Positions 15,940 to 26,123 of a stretch of 64,000 nt of DNA are shown here, piece after piece. Below the pieces are notes generated by a model. It worked only from the letters and a program-made list of their open reading frames with translations. It had not been told where the DNA came from and did not search any database. This DNA is from Pseudomonas sp. J452 (GTDB lineage: Bacteria > Pseudomonadota > Gammaproteobacteria > Pseudomonadales > Pseudomonadaceae), in the NCBI RefSeq assembly GCF_024666525.1, contig NZ_CP088294.1, forward strand, positions 248,001-312,000, read 5' to 3'. Every line of letters starts with the position of its first letter. Positions within the stretch are counted from its first letter, which is position 1. Position numbers and translations under genes: made by a program.

Positions 15940-15968
15940 CGAGGTTTTTCTCCTGTTCATGACGGCTT

Positions 15969-16220
15969 TTACCGTCAAGGGTCAGGAGACCTGCTGATGC
16001 CGGGAAAGCCGCGTAACAGAAGCTTTCCCAAGGAGAGATTTACCGTCAAAGACCGGTTTGGTCTCGATAGTAAACGGGAGGGTCTTAATCCGACCTCCGG
16101 TTCCTACCGTCACCGCTACCGCCAAACCATTCTGCTGCCTGGCGATAGTCACCGATAGATACCGTGACGTGTTTTCTTTCAAATCAACACGTTACAGCAT
16201 CTTATCGATAGGTACCGATA
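15969..16220. repeat. Short repeats TACCGTCA / ACCGATAG between integrase and guaA
   Basis: This stretch of about 300 bases has no gene. TACCGTCA occurs at about 15970, 16041 and 16105, and TACCGTGA at about 16160. ACCGATAG occurs at 16151-16158 and 16213-16220. Spacing is irregular. Such clusters next to a P4-type integrase are usually arm-type binding sites for the integrase and its excision factor. Seen directly; the role is inferred. Confidence 0.5.
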
Positions 16221-16224
16221 GTCC

Positions 16225-16270
16225 CCGAAGGACCTGATTTCACTCCCACTCGATGGTCGCTGGCGGCTTG
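16225..16270. other. Likely right attachment site at the guaA 3' end
   Basis: The 3' end of guaA is a known integration hotspot for islands with this kind of integrase, and the island starts directly after the guaA stop at 16240. I found no second copy of the guaA end inside bases 1-16,200. The other attachment site must therefore be left of the window, or the core is too short to see by eye. Confidence 0.4.
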
Positions 16271-17820
16271 CTCGACACGTCGTAGGTGACGCGGGAGATG
16301 CCTTCGATCTCGTTGATGATGCGGTTGGAGACCTTCTCCAGCAGCTCGTAGGGCAGGTGCGCCCAACGTGCGGTCATGAAGTCGATGGTTTCCACGGCGC
16401 GCAGGGCGACGACCCAGGCGTAGCGACGGCCGTCACCGACCACGCCGACCGACTTCACCGGCTGGAACACCACGAAGGCCTGGCTGGTCTTGTGGTACCA
16501 GTCGAAGTTGTGCAGTTCTTCGAGGAAGATGTGGTCGGCGCGACGCAGGATGTCGGCGTACTCCTTCTTCACTTCGCCGAGGATGCGCACGCCCAGGCCC
16601 GGGCCTGGGAACGGGTGGCGGTAGACCATGTCGTACGGCAGGCCCAGCTCCAGGCCGATCTTGCGCACTTCGTCCTTGAACAGTTCGCGCAGCGGCTCGA
16701 CCAGCTTGAACTGCATGTCTTCCGGCAGGCCACCAACGTTGTGGTGGCTCTTGATCACATGGGCCTTGCCGGTCTTGGCGCCGGCCGACTCGATCACGTC
16801 CGGGTAGATGGTGCCTTGGGCGAGGAACTTCACGTCCTGCAGCTTGGTGGCTTCCTGATCGAACACTTCGATGAAGCTGCCGCCGATGATCTTGCGCTTC
16901 TGCTCCGGGTCGCTGACGCCAGCCAGACGGCCAAGGAACAGCTCTTCGGCGTTGGCACGGATGACCTTGACGCCCATGTTCTCGGCGAACATGGCCATCA
17001 CCTGATCACCCTCGTGCAGGCGCAGCAGGCCGTTGTCGACGAACACGCAGGTCAGCTGGTCGCCGATGGCCTTGTGCAGCAGCGCCGCGACCACCGAGGA
17101 GTCGACGCCGCCGGACAGGCCCAGCAGCACCTTGGACGAACCGACCTGGGCACGCACGGTGGCGATGGCGTCTTCGACGATATTGGCCGGGGTCCACAGG
17201 GCCGCGCAGCCGCAGATGTCGAGGATGAAGCGCGAGAGGATGCGCCCGCCCTGCTTGGTGTGGGTCACTTCCGGGTGGAACTGCACACCGTAGTAGCCGC
17301 GCACATCGTCGGCCATGGCGGCGATCGGGCAGCTCGGGGTGCTGGCGAGGATGTGGAAGCCGGCCGGGATCTCGGTGACCTTGTCGCCGTGGCTCATCCA
17401 CACATCGAGGCCGAATACGCCGTCGGTGTCGACGTGGTCTTCGATGCCATCGAGCAGGCGGCTCTTGCCGACCACGTCGACGCGGGCGTAGCCGAACTCA
17501 CGCAGGTCGGAACCCTGCACACGACCACCGAGCTGCTCGGACATGGTCTGCATGCCGTAGCAGATGCCGAAGATCGGCACATTCAGGTCGAACACCGCCT
17601 GCGGCGCGCGCGGGCTGTTGGCCTCGTGCACAGACTCCGGACCGCCGGCGAGGATGATGCCCTTCGGCGCGTAGGCGCGGATGGCGTCGTTCTCCATGTC
17701 GAACGGGTGGATTTCGCAATACACACCGATCTCGCGCACGCGGCGGGCGATCAGCTGGGTGTACTGGGAACCGAAGTCCAGAATCAGGATGCGGTGGGCG
17801 TGAATGTCAGGGTGAGCCAT
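16240..17820 (-). CDS. guaA: GMP synthase (glutamine-hydrolysing)
   Basis: 526 residues, the normal length. Converts XMP to GMP with ATP and glutamine. The N-terminal class I amidotransferase has the nucleophile in FGICYGMQ and the His/Glu pair in [10 protein letters not shown]. The ATP-pyrophosphatase has [14 protein letters not shown] near residue 230. The C-terminal dimerisation domain ends [17 protein letters not shown], complete despite the island beside it, so integration rebuilt the 3' end. It lies 82 bases after guaB with a hairpin between them. Confidence 0.98.
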   Translation of the reverse strand: MAHPDIHAHRILILDFGSQYTQLIARRVREIGVYCEIHPFDMENDAIRAYAPKGIILAGGPESVHEANSPRAPQAVFDLNVPIFGICYGMQTMSEQLGGRVQGSDLREFGYARVDVVGKSRLLDGIEDHVDTDGVFGLDVWMSHGDKVTEIPAGFHILASTPSCPIAAMADDVRGYYGVQFHPEVTHTKQGGRILSRFILDICGCAALWTPANIVEDAIATVRAQVGSSKVLLGLSGGVDSSVVAALLHKAIGDQLTCVFVDNGLLRLHEGDQVMAMFAENMGVKVIRANAEELFLGRLAGVSDPEQKRKIIGGSFIEVFDQEATKLQDVKFLAQGTIYPDVIESAGAKTGKAHVIKSHHNVGGLPEDMQFKLVEPLRELFKDEVRKIGLELGLPYDMVYRHPFPGPGLGVRILGEVKKEYADILRRADHIFLEELHNFDWYHKTSQAFVVFQPVKSVGVVGDGRRYAWVVALRAVETIDFMTARWAHLPYELLEKVSNRIINEIEGISRVTYDVSSKPPATIEWE

Positions 17821-17850
17821 GGCCGTCTCTCGTAGCGGAATTCACAAATG

Positions 17851-17879
17851 ACACGGGGCTGATTGGAACAGCCCCGTGT
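17851..17879 (-). other. Intercistronic hairpin between guaB and guaA
   Basis: ACACGGGGCTG (17851-17861) and CAGCCCCGTGT (17869-17879) around a 7-base loop. On the minus strand no long T-run follows, so it may be a partial terminator or an RNA-stability element that tunes guaA relative to guaB. Confidence 0.5.
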
Positions 17880-17902
17880 CTCTTCATCTCAACTGCCGGG
17901 AA

Positions 17903-19465
<1,563 letters not shown>

Positions 19466-19479
19466 TCATCGCCCGACGC

Positions 19480-20031
19480 TCAAAGCACAACCCGCACCAG
19501 CGCCACGGGATAACCCAGGCGCTCGGCAAACTCCTCGAGAAAGCCCTCCTTGAAAGTTGCCGGGCCCCAGTTATTGAAGATGAAACCCAGGTTGGAGAAG
19601 GCGCAGGGCTGCAGGAACAGGAAGCCGTTGATGTCGTCCTCATGGCCGCATTGTGGACAACGGAAGTTGTCGGTGTGCCCGGGCATCCACTCTTCCAGGC
19701 TGTCGAACAGCGCCTCGCCTATCTCCTGACGACACTCGGGGCAACCCGCTTCCTCGGCGAAATCCTCGGTCGGGGTATAGATGCAGCGCTTGCTCACCAC
19801 CTCCAGGCCGTTGATCGGTTGGCCGAAAGGCAGCAGCTGCGGCTGCTCGACCACCCGTCGCGCGCCGGGGGCGATGGCATAGGCCATGCGATTGAAACTG
19901 CGCCCGCAGGTGCTCGGCTGCTCCTCGATGACATTCAGCTGCGCCAGCCAGCGCAGGATCACCCGCGCCCGCCCCTCATGACCGGGAAAGCTGGAAATGC
20001 GCGGCACGATAATCGCCTGGTTCTCGCTCAT
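19480..20031 (-). CDS. Conserved hypothetical protein with a zinc-ribbon pattern
   Basis: 183 residues. Two CPxC knuckles (CPECRQEIG and CPQCGHEDDINGF, about 35 residues apart) suggest a zinc ribbon. It has no signal peptide or membrane segment. The N-terminal half is unfamiliar and the C-terminus is hydrophobic and aromatic. It is divergent from xseA. It reads as a conserved Pseudomonas protein of unknown function, sometimes given misleading transporter names. Confidence 0.75.
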   Translation of the reverse strand: MSENQAIIVPRISSFPGHEGRARVILRWLAQLNVIEEQPSTCGRSFNRMAYAIAPGARRVVEQPQLLPFGQPINGLEVVSKRCIYTPTEDFAEEAGCPECRQEIGEALFDSLEEWMPGHTDNFRCPQCGHEDDINGFLFLQPCAFSNLGFIFNNWGPATFKEGFLEEFAERLGYPVALVRVVL

Positions 20032-20137
20032 GGCAGGCTTCGCCTCTCACTCAAAGGCGCGCAGCTTAGCGACTGCTGCGCGGCGGTCAACGCCGTCGAC
20101 CTATGGCCGGCCCGGCAAAGCCTTTATCATGCCGACC

Positions 20138-21517
20138 ATGATCAACGACCCGTTCCAACGCCTCGGCCTCGACCGCGATGTGCTTAGCGTCAGCCAGCTC
20201 AACAACCGCGCGCGGCTGTTGCTGGAGGACGTGTTCGCCCAGATCTGGGTCGAAGGCGAAATCTCCAACCTGGCCAAGCCGGCGTCCGGGCATCTCTATT
20301 TCACCCTTAAAGATAGCCAGGCTCAGGTGCGCTGCGCGCTGTTCCGGCAGAACGCCAGCCGCGTGCGCCAGGCCCTGCGCGACGGCCTGGCGGTCAAGGT
20401 ACGCGGCAAGGTCTCGCTGTTCGAGGGCCGCGGCGACTACCAGCTGATCCTCGATAGCGTCGAGCCGGCCGGCGACGGCGCCCTGCGCCTGGCCTTCGAG
20501 GCGCTGAAGGAAAAACTCGCCGGCGAAGGCCTGTTCAGCACCGAGAACAAGATCGCTCTGCCCGCCCACCCGCAACGCATCGGCATCATCAGTTCGCCGA
20601 CCGGCGCAGTGATCCGCGACATCATCAGCGTGTTCCGCCGCCGTGCGCCGCAGGTGGCGCTGACCCTGATTCCCACTGCCGTACAGGGCCGCGAAGCCAC
20701 CGCGCAAATCGTCCGCGCCCTGCAGCTGGCCGACACCCAGGGTTTCGACGCGCTGATCCTGGCCCGTGGCGGCGGCTCGCTGGAAGACCTCTGGTGCTTT
20801 AACGAGGAAGCCGTGGCGCGCGCCGTGGCCGCCTGCAAGACGCCTATCGTCAGCGCCGTCGGCCACGAGACCGATGTATCGATCAGCGACTTCGTTGCCG
20901 ACGTACGCGCGCCAACGCCCTCCGCCGCCGCCGAACTGCTAGCCCCGGACAGCAGCGACTTGCGCCACCGCCTGGACAACCTCAAGCGCCGCCTGCTGCT
21001 GCGCATGCAGGGCCGCCTTGCCCACGAACGCCTGCGCCTGGACGGCATGGCCCGGCGTCTGCGCCACCCCGGCGAACGTCTGCGCCAACAGGCTCAGCGC
21101 CTCGACGACCTGGACATGCGCCTGCGCCGCGCCTTTGCCCAGCAACTGCACAGCCGCGGCGAACGCCTGGCGCGCCTGGACACACGTCTGGCCGCCCAGC
21201 ATCCAGGGCGCAGCCTGGCCCTACTGCGCCAGCGCCTGGACAGCCTGGCCGAACGCCTGCCACGCGCCGCACTCGGCCAACTGCGCGAGCGCCGGCAAAA
21301 ACTCGCCAGCCTGATGCAGAACCTGCACATCGTCAGCCCGCTGGCGACCCTCGGCCGCGGCTACAGCATCCTCCTCGACGAACGCGGCCAGGCCATCCGT
21401 AGTGCTGCGCAGACCCGACCCGGCCAGCGCCTCAAGGCCAGGCTCGGTGAAGGCGAGTTGGTGGTACGGGTGGAAGACAACCACCTGACGCCGGTGACCC
21501 TATCGCTGCTCGACTAA
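20138..21517 (+). CDS. xseA: Exodeoxyribonuclease VII large subunit
   Basis: 459 residues from the ATG at 20138 (MINDPFQRLGLD), matching the usual N-terminus; an ATG at 20129 is the alternative and neither has a clear ribosome site. Degrades single-stranded DNA together with XseB. N-terminal OB fold (IWVEGEISNLAKPASGHLYFTLKD), then the catalytic core with ILARGGGSLEDLWCFNEE and 'AVGHETDVSISDFVADVRAPTPSAAAE', followed by long Arg/Leu-rich coiled coils and the C-terminal LGRGYSILLDERGQ segment. Complete. Confidence 0.96.
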   Translation: MINDPFQRLGLDRDVLSVSQLNNRARLLLEDVFAQIWVEGEISNLAKPASGHLYFTLKDSQAQVRCALFRQNASRVRQALRDGLAVKVRGKVSLFEGRGDYQLILDSVEPAGDGALRLAFEALKEKLAGEGLFSTENKIALPAHPQRIGIISSPTGAVIRDIISVFRRRAPQVALTLIPTAVQGREATAQIVRALQLADTQGFDALILARGGGSLEDLWCFNEEAVARAVAACKTPIVSAVGHETDVSISDFVADVRAPTPSAAAELLAPDSSDLRHRLDNLKRRLLLRMQGRLAHERLRLDGMARRLRHPGERLRQQAQRLDDLDMRLRRAFAQQLHSRGERLARLDTRLAAQHPGRSLALLRQRLDSLAERLPRAALGQLRERRQKLASLMQNLHIVSPLATLGRGYSILLDERGQAIRSAAQTRPGQRLKARLGEGELVVRVEDNHLTPVTLSLLD

Positions 21518-21568
21518 CCCCACGGGGGATGGGTAACGCGCCCTCCACCCTACGCTGGACTGCCATTC

Positions 21569-22387
21569 ATGCGCCTGCTTACCTTCCTGCTGCTCTGCCT
21601 CGCCCTGCCCGTCCACGCCGAAGGCTTCATCAGCCGCCTGTTGCACAAGCCAGTACCGGGCGGTGTCGCCGTACTCCAGCTCGGCAGCAGCGCCAGTGCG
21701 CCGCAAGTGCGCTTCCAGGGCAAACCGGTGCTGACGGTCAAGGAAGACGGCCAGCAGTGGATCGCCATCATCGGCCTGCCACTGACCAGCCAGCCCGGCC
21801 CGGCGCAAGCGCTGGTCGACGGTCTGGCGATCGAGTTCCAGATCGGCAGCAAGCACTACCGCGAGCAGCGCATCACCCTGAAGAACCCGGAGCAGGTCAA
21901 CCCCAACCCGACCAACCTCAAGCGCATCGAGCGCGAGCTGGCCGAGCAGACCAGCGCTTACCAGCAATTCAGCCCACGCCAGCCGAGCAACCTGCTGTTC
22001 GACAAGCCAGTCGCCGGCCCGCTTTCCAGCCCCTTTGGCCTGCGCCGCTTCTTCAATGGCGAGGAACGCAACCCGCACTCCGGCCTGGACTTCGCCGCCA
22101 AGGCCGGTACACCGATCAAGGCGCCGGCGGCCGGCAAGGTGATCCTGATCGGCGACTACTTCTTCAACGGCAAGACTGTGTTCATCGACCACGGCCAGGG
22201 CCTGATCAGCATGTTCTGTCACTTGTCAGCGGTAGATGTACAACTCGGCCAGGAGCTGGCGCGCGGCGGCCTGCTTGGCAAAGTCGGCAGCACCGGCCGC
22301 GCCACCGGCCCGCACTTGCACTGGAACGTCAGCCTCAACGATGCGCGGGTCGACCCGGCGATTTTCATCGGCGCGTTCAAACCCTGA
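21569..22387 (+). CDS. Secreted M23-family peptidase
   Basis: 272 residues with a signal peptide (MRLLTFLLLCLALPVHAEG, cleavage after VHA). The C-terminal LytM/M23 domain has the zinc ligands in NPHSGLDFAA and GPHLHWNV (HxH), with the companion segment PLSSPFGLRRFFNG. The N-terminal part is a small beta domain. Cleaves peptidoglycan peptide bridges in the periplasm, or acts as a regulator of such enzymes; the zinc residues are intact, so activity is likely. It follows xseA by 51 bases. No obvious ribosome site is seen. Confidence 0.9.
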   Translation: MRLLTFLLLCLALPVHAEGFISRLLHKPVPGGVAVLQLGSSASAPQVRFQGKPVLTVKEDGQQWIAIIGLPLTSQPGPAQALVDGLAIEFQIGSKHYREQRITLKNPEQVNPNPTNLKRIERELAEQTSAYQQFSPRQPSNLLFDKPVAGPLSSPFGLRRFFNGEERNPHSGLDFAAKAGTPIKAPAAGKVILIGDYFFNGKTVFIDHGQGLISMFCHLSAVDVQLGQELARGGLLGKVGSTGRATGPHLHWNVSLNDARVDPAIFIGAFKP

Positions 22388-22531
22388 GAAAGGCAAAGTC
22401 TGCCGCGCAACCCAACCAAAGCCGCAGACCTAATTGAGCAATATTATTTTCATATTCGTCTTTATCAGCATTAAATCAGCGTTTTTCCGGCAAGCCTTGC
22501 CAGCTTTAACCTCTGCCGGTAGGGTTTACCC

Positions 22532-22609
22532 ATGAACAGCTCTCACACCCTCATTCTGTTGCGCCAACACGCCTGCCTGCGCCTGGTCAGTCCACGACTG
22601 CGCGGCTAA
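22532..22609 (+). CDS. Possible leucine-rich leader peptide upstream of leuA
   Basis: 25 codons starting [13 protein letters not shown] and ending VSPRLRG, with 6 Leu codons. An AGGG site lies about 8 bases before the ATG. It ends 60 bases before leuA. Leucine biosynthesis genes are often controlled by attenuation through such a peptide. I do not see a strong T-tailed terminator between it and leuA, so control would have to act on RNA structure or translation. AT-rich promoter-like sequence lies at about 22435-22500. Confidence 0.5.
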   Translation: MNSSHTLILLRQHACLRLVSPRLRG

Positions 22610-22668
22610 CTCCCTGCGTTCGCCAACACCTCGTATCTCCGGCCTGCCGCCGACCAAGGATTAGCCCC

Positions 22669-24339
22669 ATGACCATGCTCAAAGACCCATCGAAGAAGTA
22701 TCGCCCCTTCACTCCGATCAACATTCCGGACCGCACCTGGCCGGATCAGATCATCGACCAGGCACCGATCTGGCTGTCCACCGACCTGCGTGACGGCAAC
22801 CAGTCGCTGATCGAGCCGATGGATGCCGAGAAGAAGATGCGCTTCTTCAAGACCCTGCTGAAGGTCGGCATCAAGGAAATCGAAGTGGGCTTCCCGTCCG
22901 CCTCGCAGACCGACTTCGACTTCGTCCGCGAGCTGATCGAAGGCGGCCACATCCCTGATGACGTGACCATCCAGGTGCTGACCCAGGCCCGTGAAGACCT
23001 GATCACCCGCACCTTCGAGTCGCTCAAGGGCGCCAAGAAAGCCATCGTCCACTACTACAACGCCACCGCGCCGAGCTTCCGCCGCATCGTCTTCAACCAG
23101 GACAAGGCCGGCGTGGTCGAGATTGCCGTGGAAGCGGCGAAGATCGTCAAGCGCCTGGCCGCCGCCCAGCCGGAAACCCAGTGGGGCTTCGAGTACTCGC
23201 CGGAAGTGTTCAGCTCCACCGAGATCGATTTCGCCGTTGAGGTGTGCAACGCGGTGATCGGCGTATTCCAGCCGACCCCGGCGAACAAGCTGATCCTCAA
23301 CCTGCCGGCCACCATCGAGGGCGCCACGCCGAACAACTACGCCGACCAGATCGAGTGGTTCGGCCGCCATGTCGACCGTCGCGATAGCGTGCTGCTCAGC
23401 CTGCACACCCACAACGACCGCGGCACCGGCGTGGCCGCCACCGAGCTGGGCCTGATGGCTGGCGCCGACCGCGTGGAAGGCTGCCTGTTTGGCAACGGCG
23501 AGCGTACCGGCAACGTCTGCCTGGTGACCGTGGCGCTCAACCTCTACACCCAGGGCGTCGACCCGCAGCTGGATTTCTCCGACATCGACACCGTGCGCAA
23601 GGTGGTCGAGGAGTGCAACCAGCTGCCGGTACACCCGCGTCACCCCTACGTCGGCGACCTGGTACACACCGCGTTCTCCGGCTCGCACCAGGATGCGATC
23701 CGCAAGGGCTTCGCCCAGCAGGACCCGGACGGTATCTGGGAAGTGCCGTACCTGCCGATCGATCCGGCCGACATCGGCCGCGACTACGAGGCGGTCATTC
23801 GCGTCAACAGCCAGTCCGGCAAGGGTGGCATCACCTTCCTCCTCGAGCAGGAATACGGCATCAGCCTGCCGCGCCGCATGCAGATCGAGTTCAGCCAGGT
23901 GGTGCAGAAGGAAACCGATCGCCTCGGCCTGGAAATGACCGCCGCGCAGATCTACGGCCTGCTGGAAAACGAGTACCTCAAGGCCAACAGCCCCTACGTG
24001 CTGAAGAGCCATCGCCTGCAGGAAGAGAACGGCATCTGCAACGTCGACATCGACGTTACCGTAGGCGGCGAGCTGCGCCGCAAGCACGGCACCGGCAAAG
24101 GCCCGCTGGAGGCGCTGGTCGCCGCCCTGCCGCTGAGCGTGGAGATCATGGATTACCATGAGCACGCCATCAGCTCTGGCACCAATGCCCAGGCCGCGGC
24201 GTATATCGAGGTCCGCGTCAACGGCGGGCGTCCACTGCACGGCATCGGCATCGACGAGAACCTGACCACGGCGACCTTCCGTGCCCTGTTCAGCGCGCTC
24301 AACCGCGCCATGAGCCAGGCCGAAGTGCAAGCTGCCTGA
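22669..24339 (+). CDS. leuA: 2-isopropylmalate synthase
   Basis: 556 residues of the long (type 2) form. Condenses acetyl-CoA with 2-oxoisovalerate, the first leucine-specific step. The TIM-barrel domain begins with [17 protein letters not shown], has the metal ligands of [18 protein letters not shown], and shows [23 protein letters not shown] (split here over the barrel end). The C-terminal regulatory domain contains [25 protein letters not shown] lies before the ATG. Single gene between a possible leader peptide and a terminator; leucine feedback is expected from the family. Confidence 0.97.
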   Translation: MTMLKDPSKKYRPFTPINIPDRTWPDQIIDQAPIWLSTDLRDGNQSLIEPMDAEKKMRFFKTLLKVGIKEIEVGFPSASQTDFDFVRELIEGGHIPDDVTIQVLTQAREDLITRTFESLKGAKKAIVHYYNATAPSFRRIVFNQDKAGVVEIAVEAAKIVKRLAAAQPETQWGFEYSPEVFSSTEIDFAVEVCNAVIGVFQPTPANKLILNLPATIEGATPNNYADQIEWFGRHVDRRDSVLLSLHTHNDRGTGVAATELGLMAGADRVEGCLFGNGERTGNVCLVTVALNLYTQGVDPQLDFSDIDTVRKVVEECNQLPVHPRHPYVGDLVHTAFSGSHQDAIRKGFAQQDPDGIWEVPYLPIDPADIGRDYEAVIRVNSQSGKGGITFLLEQEYGISLPRRMQIEFSQVVQKETDRLGLEMTAAQIYGLLENEYLKANSPYVLKSHRLQEENGICNVDIDVTVGGELRRKHGTGKGPLEALVAALPLSVEIMDYHEHAISSGTNAQAAAYIEVRVNGGRPLHGIGIDENLTTATFRALFSALNRAMSQAEVQAA

Positions 24340-24355
24340 TTCATACAGTTGTTAG

Positions 24356-24386
24356 TAAAAAGGGGAGCTCAGGCTCCCCCTTTTTT
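24356..24386. terminator. Bidirectional terminator after leuA
   Basis: AAAAA, GGGGAGC (24362-24368), loop TCAG, GCTCCCC (24373-24379), C, TTTTTT. Classic intrinsic terminator in both directions. Confidence 0.9.
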
Positions 24387-24446
24387 CCGTGCGCATCAAC
24401 CGTCCTAACTAGACTGCAGGTTGTTGTCTGCTGGTGGAGACCGCTG

Positions 24447-25202
24447 ATGCGCAAATCTGGATTGCTACCCCGCTGCCTGTTGCTCGGCCTGCTGCTGGCT
24501 GGCACCAGCCTGAGCAACGCCGCCGACGTAGTGATGGCCTTCGGCGAGAAGATTCCGCCGTTCTGCTTCCCCGAAAGCGACAGCGGCATCGAACTGGAAA
24601 TCATCGGCGAAGCCCTGGCCTTCAAGGGCCATCAGCTCAAACCGCGCTACTACCCACTGGCCCGCGTACCGCTGACCTTTCGCCAGGGCGAAGTGGATGC
24701 GGCGATGACCGACCTGGGCCAGGATCTCAGCGAAATCGGCGCCCACTACGGTAATCCGGCGGTCATCTACCAGAACGTATTCGTCACCCTCAAAGGCCGC
24801 AAGCTCAGCATCAAGCAACCGGAAGACCTCAAGGGCCTGAGCGTGGTGGCATTCCAGGGTGCGGCCAAACGCTACCCGGAATGGCTGGCCGCCAGCGAAC
24901 AGGCCGGCCTGTACTTCGAGCAGAACAATCAGGAGCTGCAGGTGCTCGGTCTGAACAAGGCCCGCTACGACGTGGTACTCAGCGACCGCAGCATCTTCCG
25001 TTATTTTGAGCTGCTGCTGGAGCGCACCACCCTGTTCAAGGCCAAGTCGGTGCAGATGCACGAGTTCACCGAAATCGATCCCGATGACTACCGCCCGGTG
25101 TTCCGCGACCCGCAGATCCGTGACGACTTCAATGCCGGTCTGGAAAACCTCAAGGCCACGGGCCGCTACCAGGAAATCTACGACCACTACCTGCAGCAGT
25201 AA
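24447..25202 (+). CDS. Periplasmic solute-binding protein, family 3 (amino-acid type)
   Basis: 251 residues with a signal peptide ending 'SLSNAADVVMAFG'. The two-lobed family 3 layout is visible: 'KIPPFCFPES' opening, PLTFRQGEVDAAMTDLGQD, 'DLKGLSVVAFQG', and the C-terminal 'RDPQIRDDFNAGLENLKATGRYQEIYDHYL'. It has no ABC permease or ATPase beside it, so it may feed another transporter or act as a stand-alone sensor. A GGAG site precedes the start. Ligand not predictable. Confidence 0.85.
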   Translation: MRKSGLLPRCLLLGLLLAGTSLSNAADVVMAFGEKIPPFCFPESDSGIELEIIGEALAFKGHQLKPRYYPLARVPLTFRQGEVDAAMTDLGQDLSEIGAHYGNPAVIYQNVFVTLKGRKLSIKQPEDLKGLSVVAFQGAAKRYPEWLAASEQAGLYFEQNNQELQVLGLNKARYDVVLSDRSIFRYFELLLERTTLFKAKSVQMHEFTEIDPDDYRPVFRDPQIRDDFNAGLENLKATGRYQEIYDHYLQQ

Positions 25203-25227
25203 CGCCCGTAGCCTGTTGCTGCGTCAG

Positions 25228-26016
25228 TCAGGGTTCGCCCAGGTTGAAAGCATCGGCATCCAGATGCGCGGGGAAACGTTCGCGATAGGTCGCCAGGTTG
25301 GCCGCACTGAGGCGGACACGGAACACCCCAGCCGTCTCGCCCGGCGCCAGCAGCGCCTCGCCCTGGAAGTCCAGCACCTGGCTGTCGCCACTGTAGGGAT
25401 GGCCATTGCCGTCACTGCCGATGCGATTGACCGCCGCCACGTAACACAGGTTCTCGATCGCCCGCGCCGGTAGCAGGCGATTCCAGTGCTGACGCCGCGC
25501 CGCTGGCCAGTTGGCGGTGTACAGCAGCAGGTCGGTGCCGCCGGCATCGCGGCTCCACACCGGGAAGCGCAGGTCGTAGCAAATCAGCGGGCGCACCCGC
25601 CAGCCATTCAACTCCAGCAGCACCTGCTGCTCGCCGGCGGCATAGTGCTTATGCTCGCCCGCCATGCGGAACAGGTGGCGCTTGTCGTAATGCGCCAGCG
25701 TGCCATCCGGGCGCGCCCACAGCAGGCGATTGCGGTAGCTGCCATCGGCGGCCTGGATGATCAGGCTGCCGCAGATCACCGAGCCGATACGCTCGGCCTG
25801 CTCCAGCAGCCAGGCGGTAGTCGGCCCATCCTCCGGTTCGGCCAGGGCCGAGGAGTGCATGGAGAAACCGGTGCTGAACATTTCCGGCAGGATAACCAGA
25901 TCGGCAGCACGCGCCTCGGCCAGCAGATCGGCAAAGTGCGCGCGGTTGGCCGCCGGGTCTTGCCAGGCCAGTTCGCTCTGAATCAGGGCCAGTTCGAGAT
26001 CGGGTTTATGGCTCAT
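25228..26016 (-). CDS. Carbon-nitrogen hydrolase, omega-amidase (YafV-like)
   Basis: 262 residues from the ATG at 26016 with a GGAGG site. Nitrilase superfamily: Glu in 'VILPEMFSTGFSM', Lys in LAHYDKRHLFRMAGEHKHY, and Cys in 'RPLICYDLRFPVWSR'. YafV-type omega-amidases hydrolyse the alpha-keto acid monoamides left by glutamine transaminases. The next gene upstream on the same strand is a KMTB-type transaminase, so the pair probably works in methionine salvage. A REP-like inverted repeat lies between the two genes. Confidence 0.88.
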   Translation of the reverse strand: MSHKPDLELALIQSELAWQDPAANRAHFADLLAEARAADLVILPEMFSTGFSMHSSALAEPEDGPTTAWLLEQAERIGSVICGSLIIQAADGSYRNRLLWARPDGTLAHYDKRHLFRMAGEHKHYAAGEQQVLLELNGWRVRPLICYDLRFPVWSRDAGGTDLLLYTANWPAARRQHWNRLLPARAIENLCYVAAVNRIGSDGNGHPYSGDSQVLDFQGEALLAPGETAGVFRVRLSAANLATYRERFPAHLDADAFNLGEP

Positions 26017-26039
26017 CGCAACGCCTCCAGATGACTTTT

Positions 26040-26105
26040 TGTAGGAGCCAGCTTGCTGGCGATCCACTCCACCGCAACAGCATCGCCAGCAAGCTGGCTC
26101 CTACA
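26040..26105. repeat. REP-like inverted pair, copy 1
   Basis: Perfect 24-bp arms at 26040-26063 and 26082-26105 (opening TGTAGGAGCCAGCTTGCTGG) with an 18-base middle. The same arms recur at 62912-62974. Typical of Pseudomonas repetitive extragenic palindromes. It sits between two co-directional genes. Confidence 0.9.
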
Positions 26106-26123
26106 TGCGCGCTTAATCTGCCA

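Noticed and set aside
1..16200. Second copy of the guaA end (left attachment site)
   Set aside because: No repeat of the guaA terminal sequence was seen in this part, so the left border is not called.
22610..22668. Intrinsic attenuator directly before leuA
   Set aside because: No stable stem with a T-run could be found between the mini-ORF and leuA.
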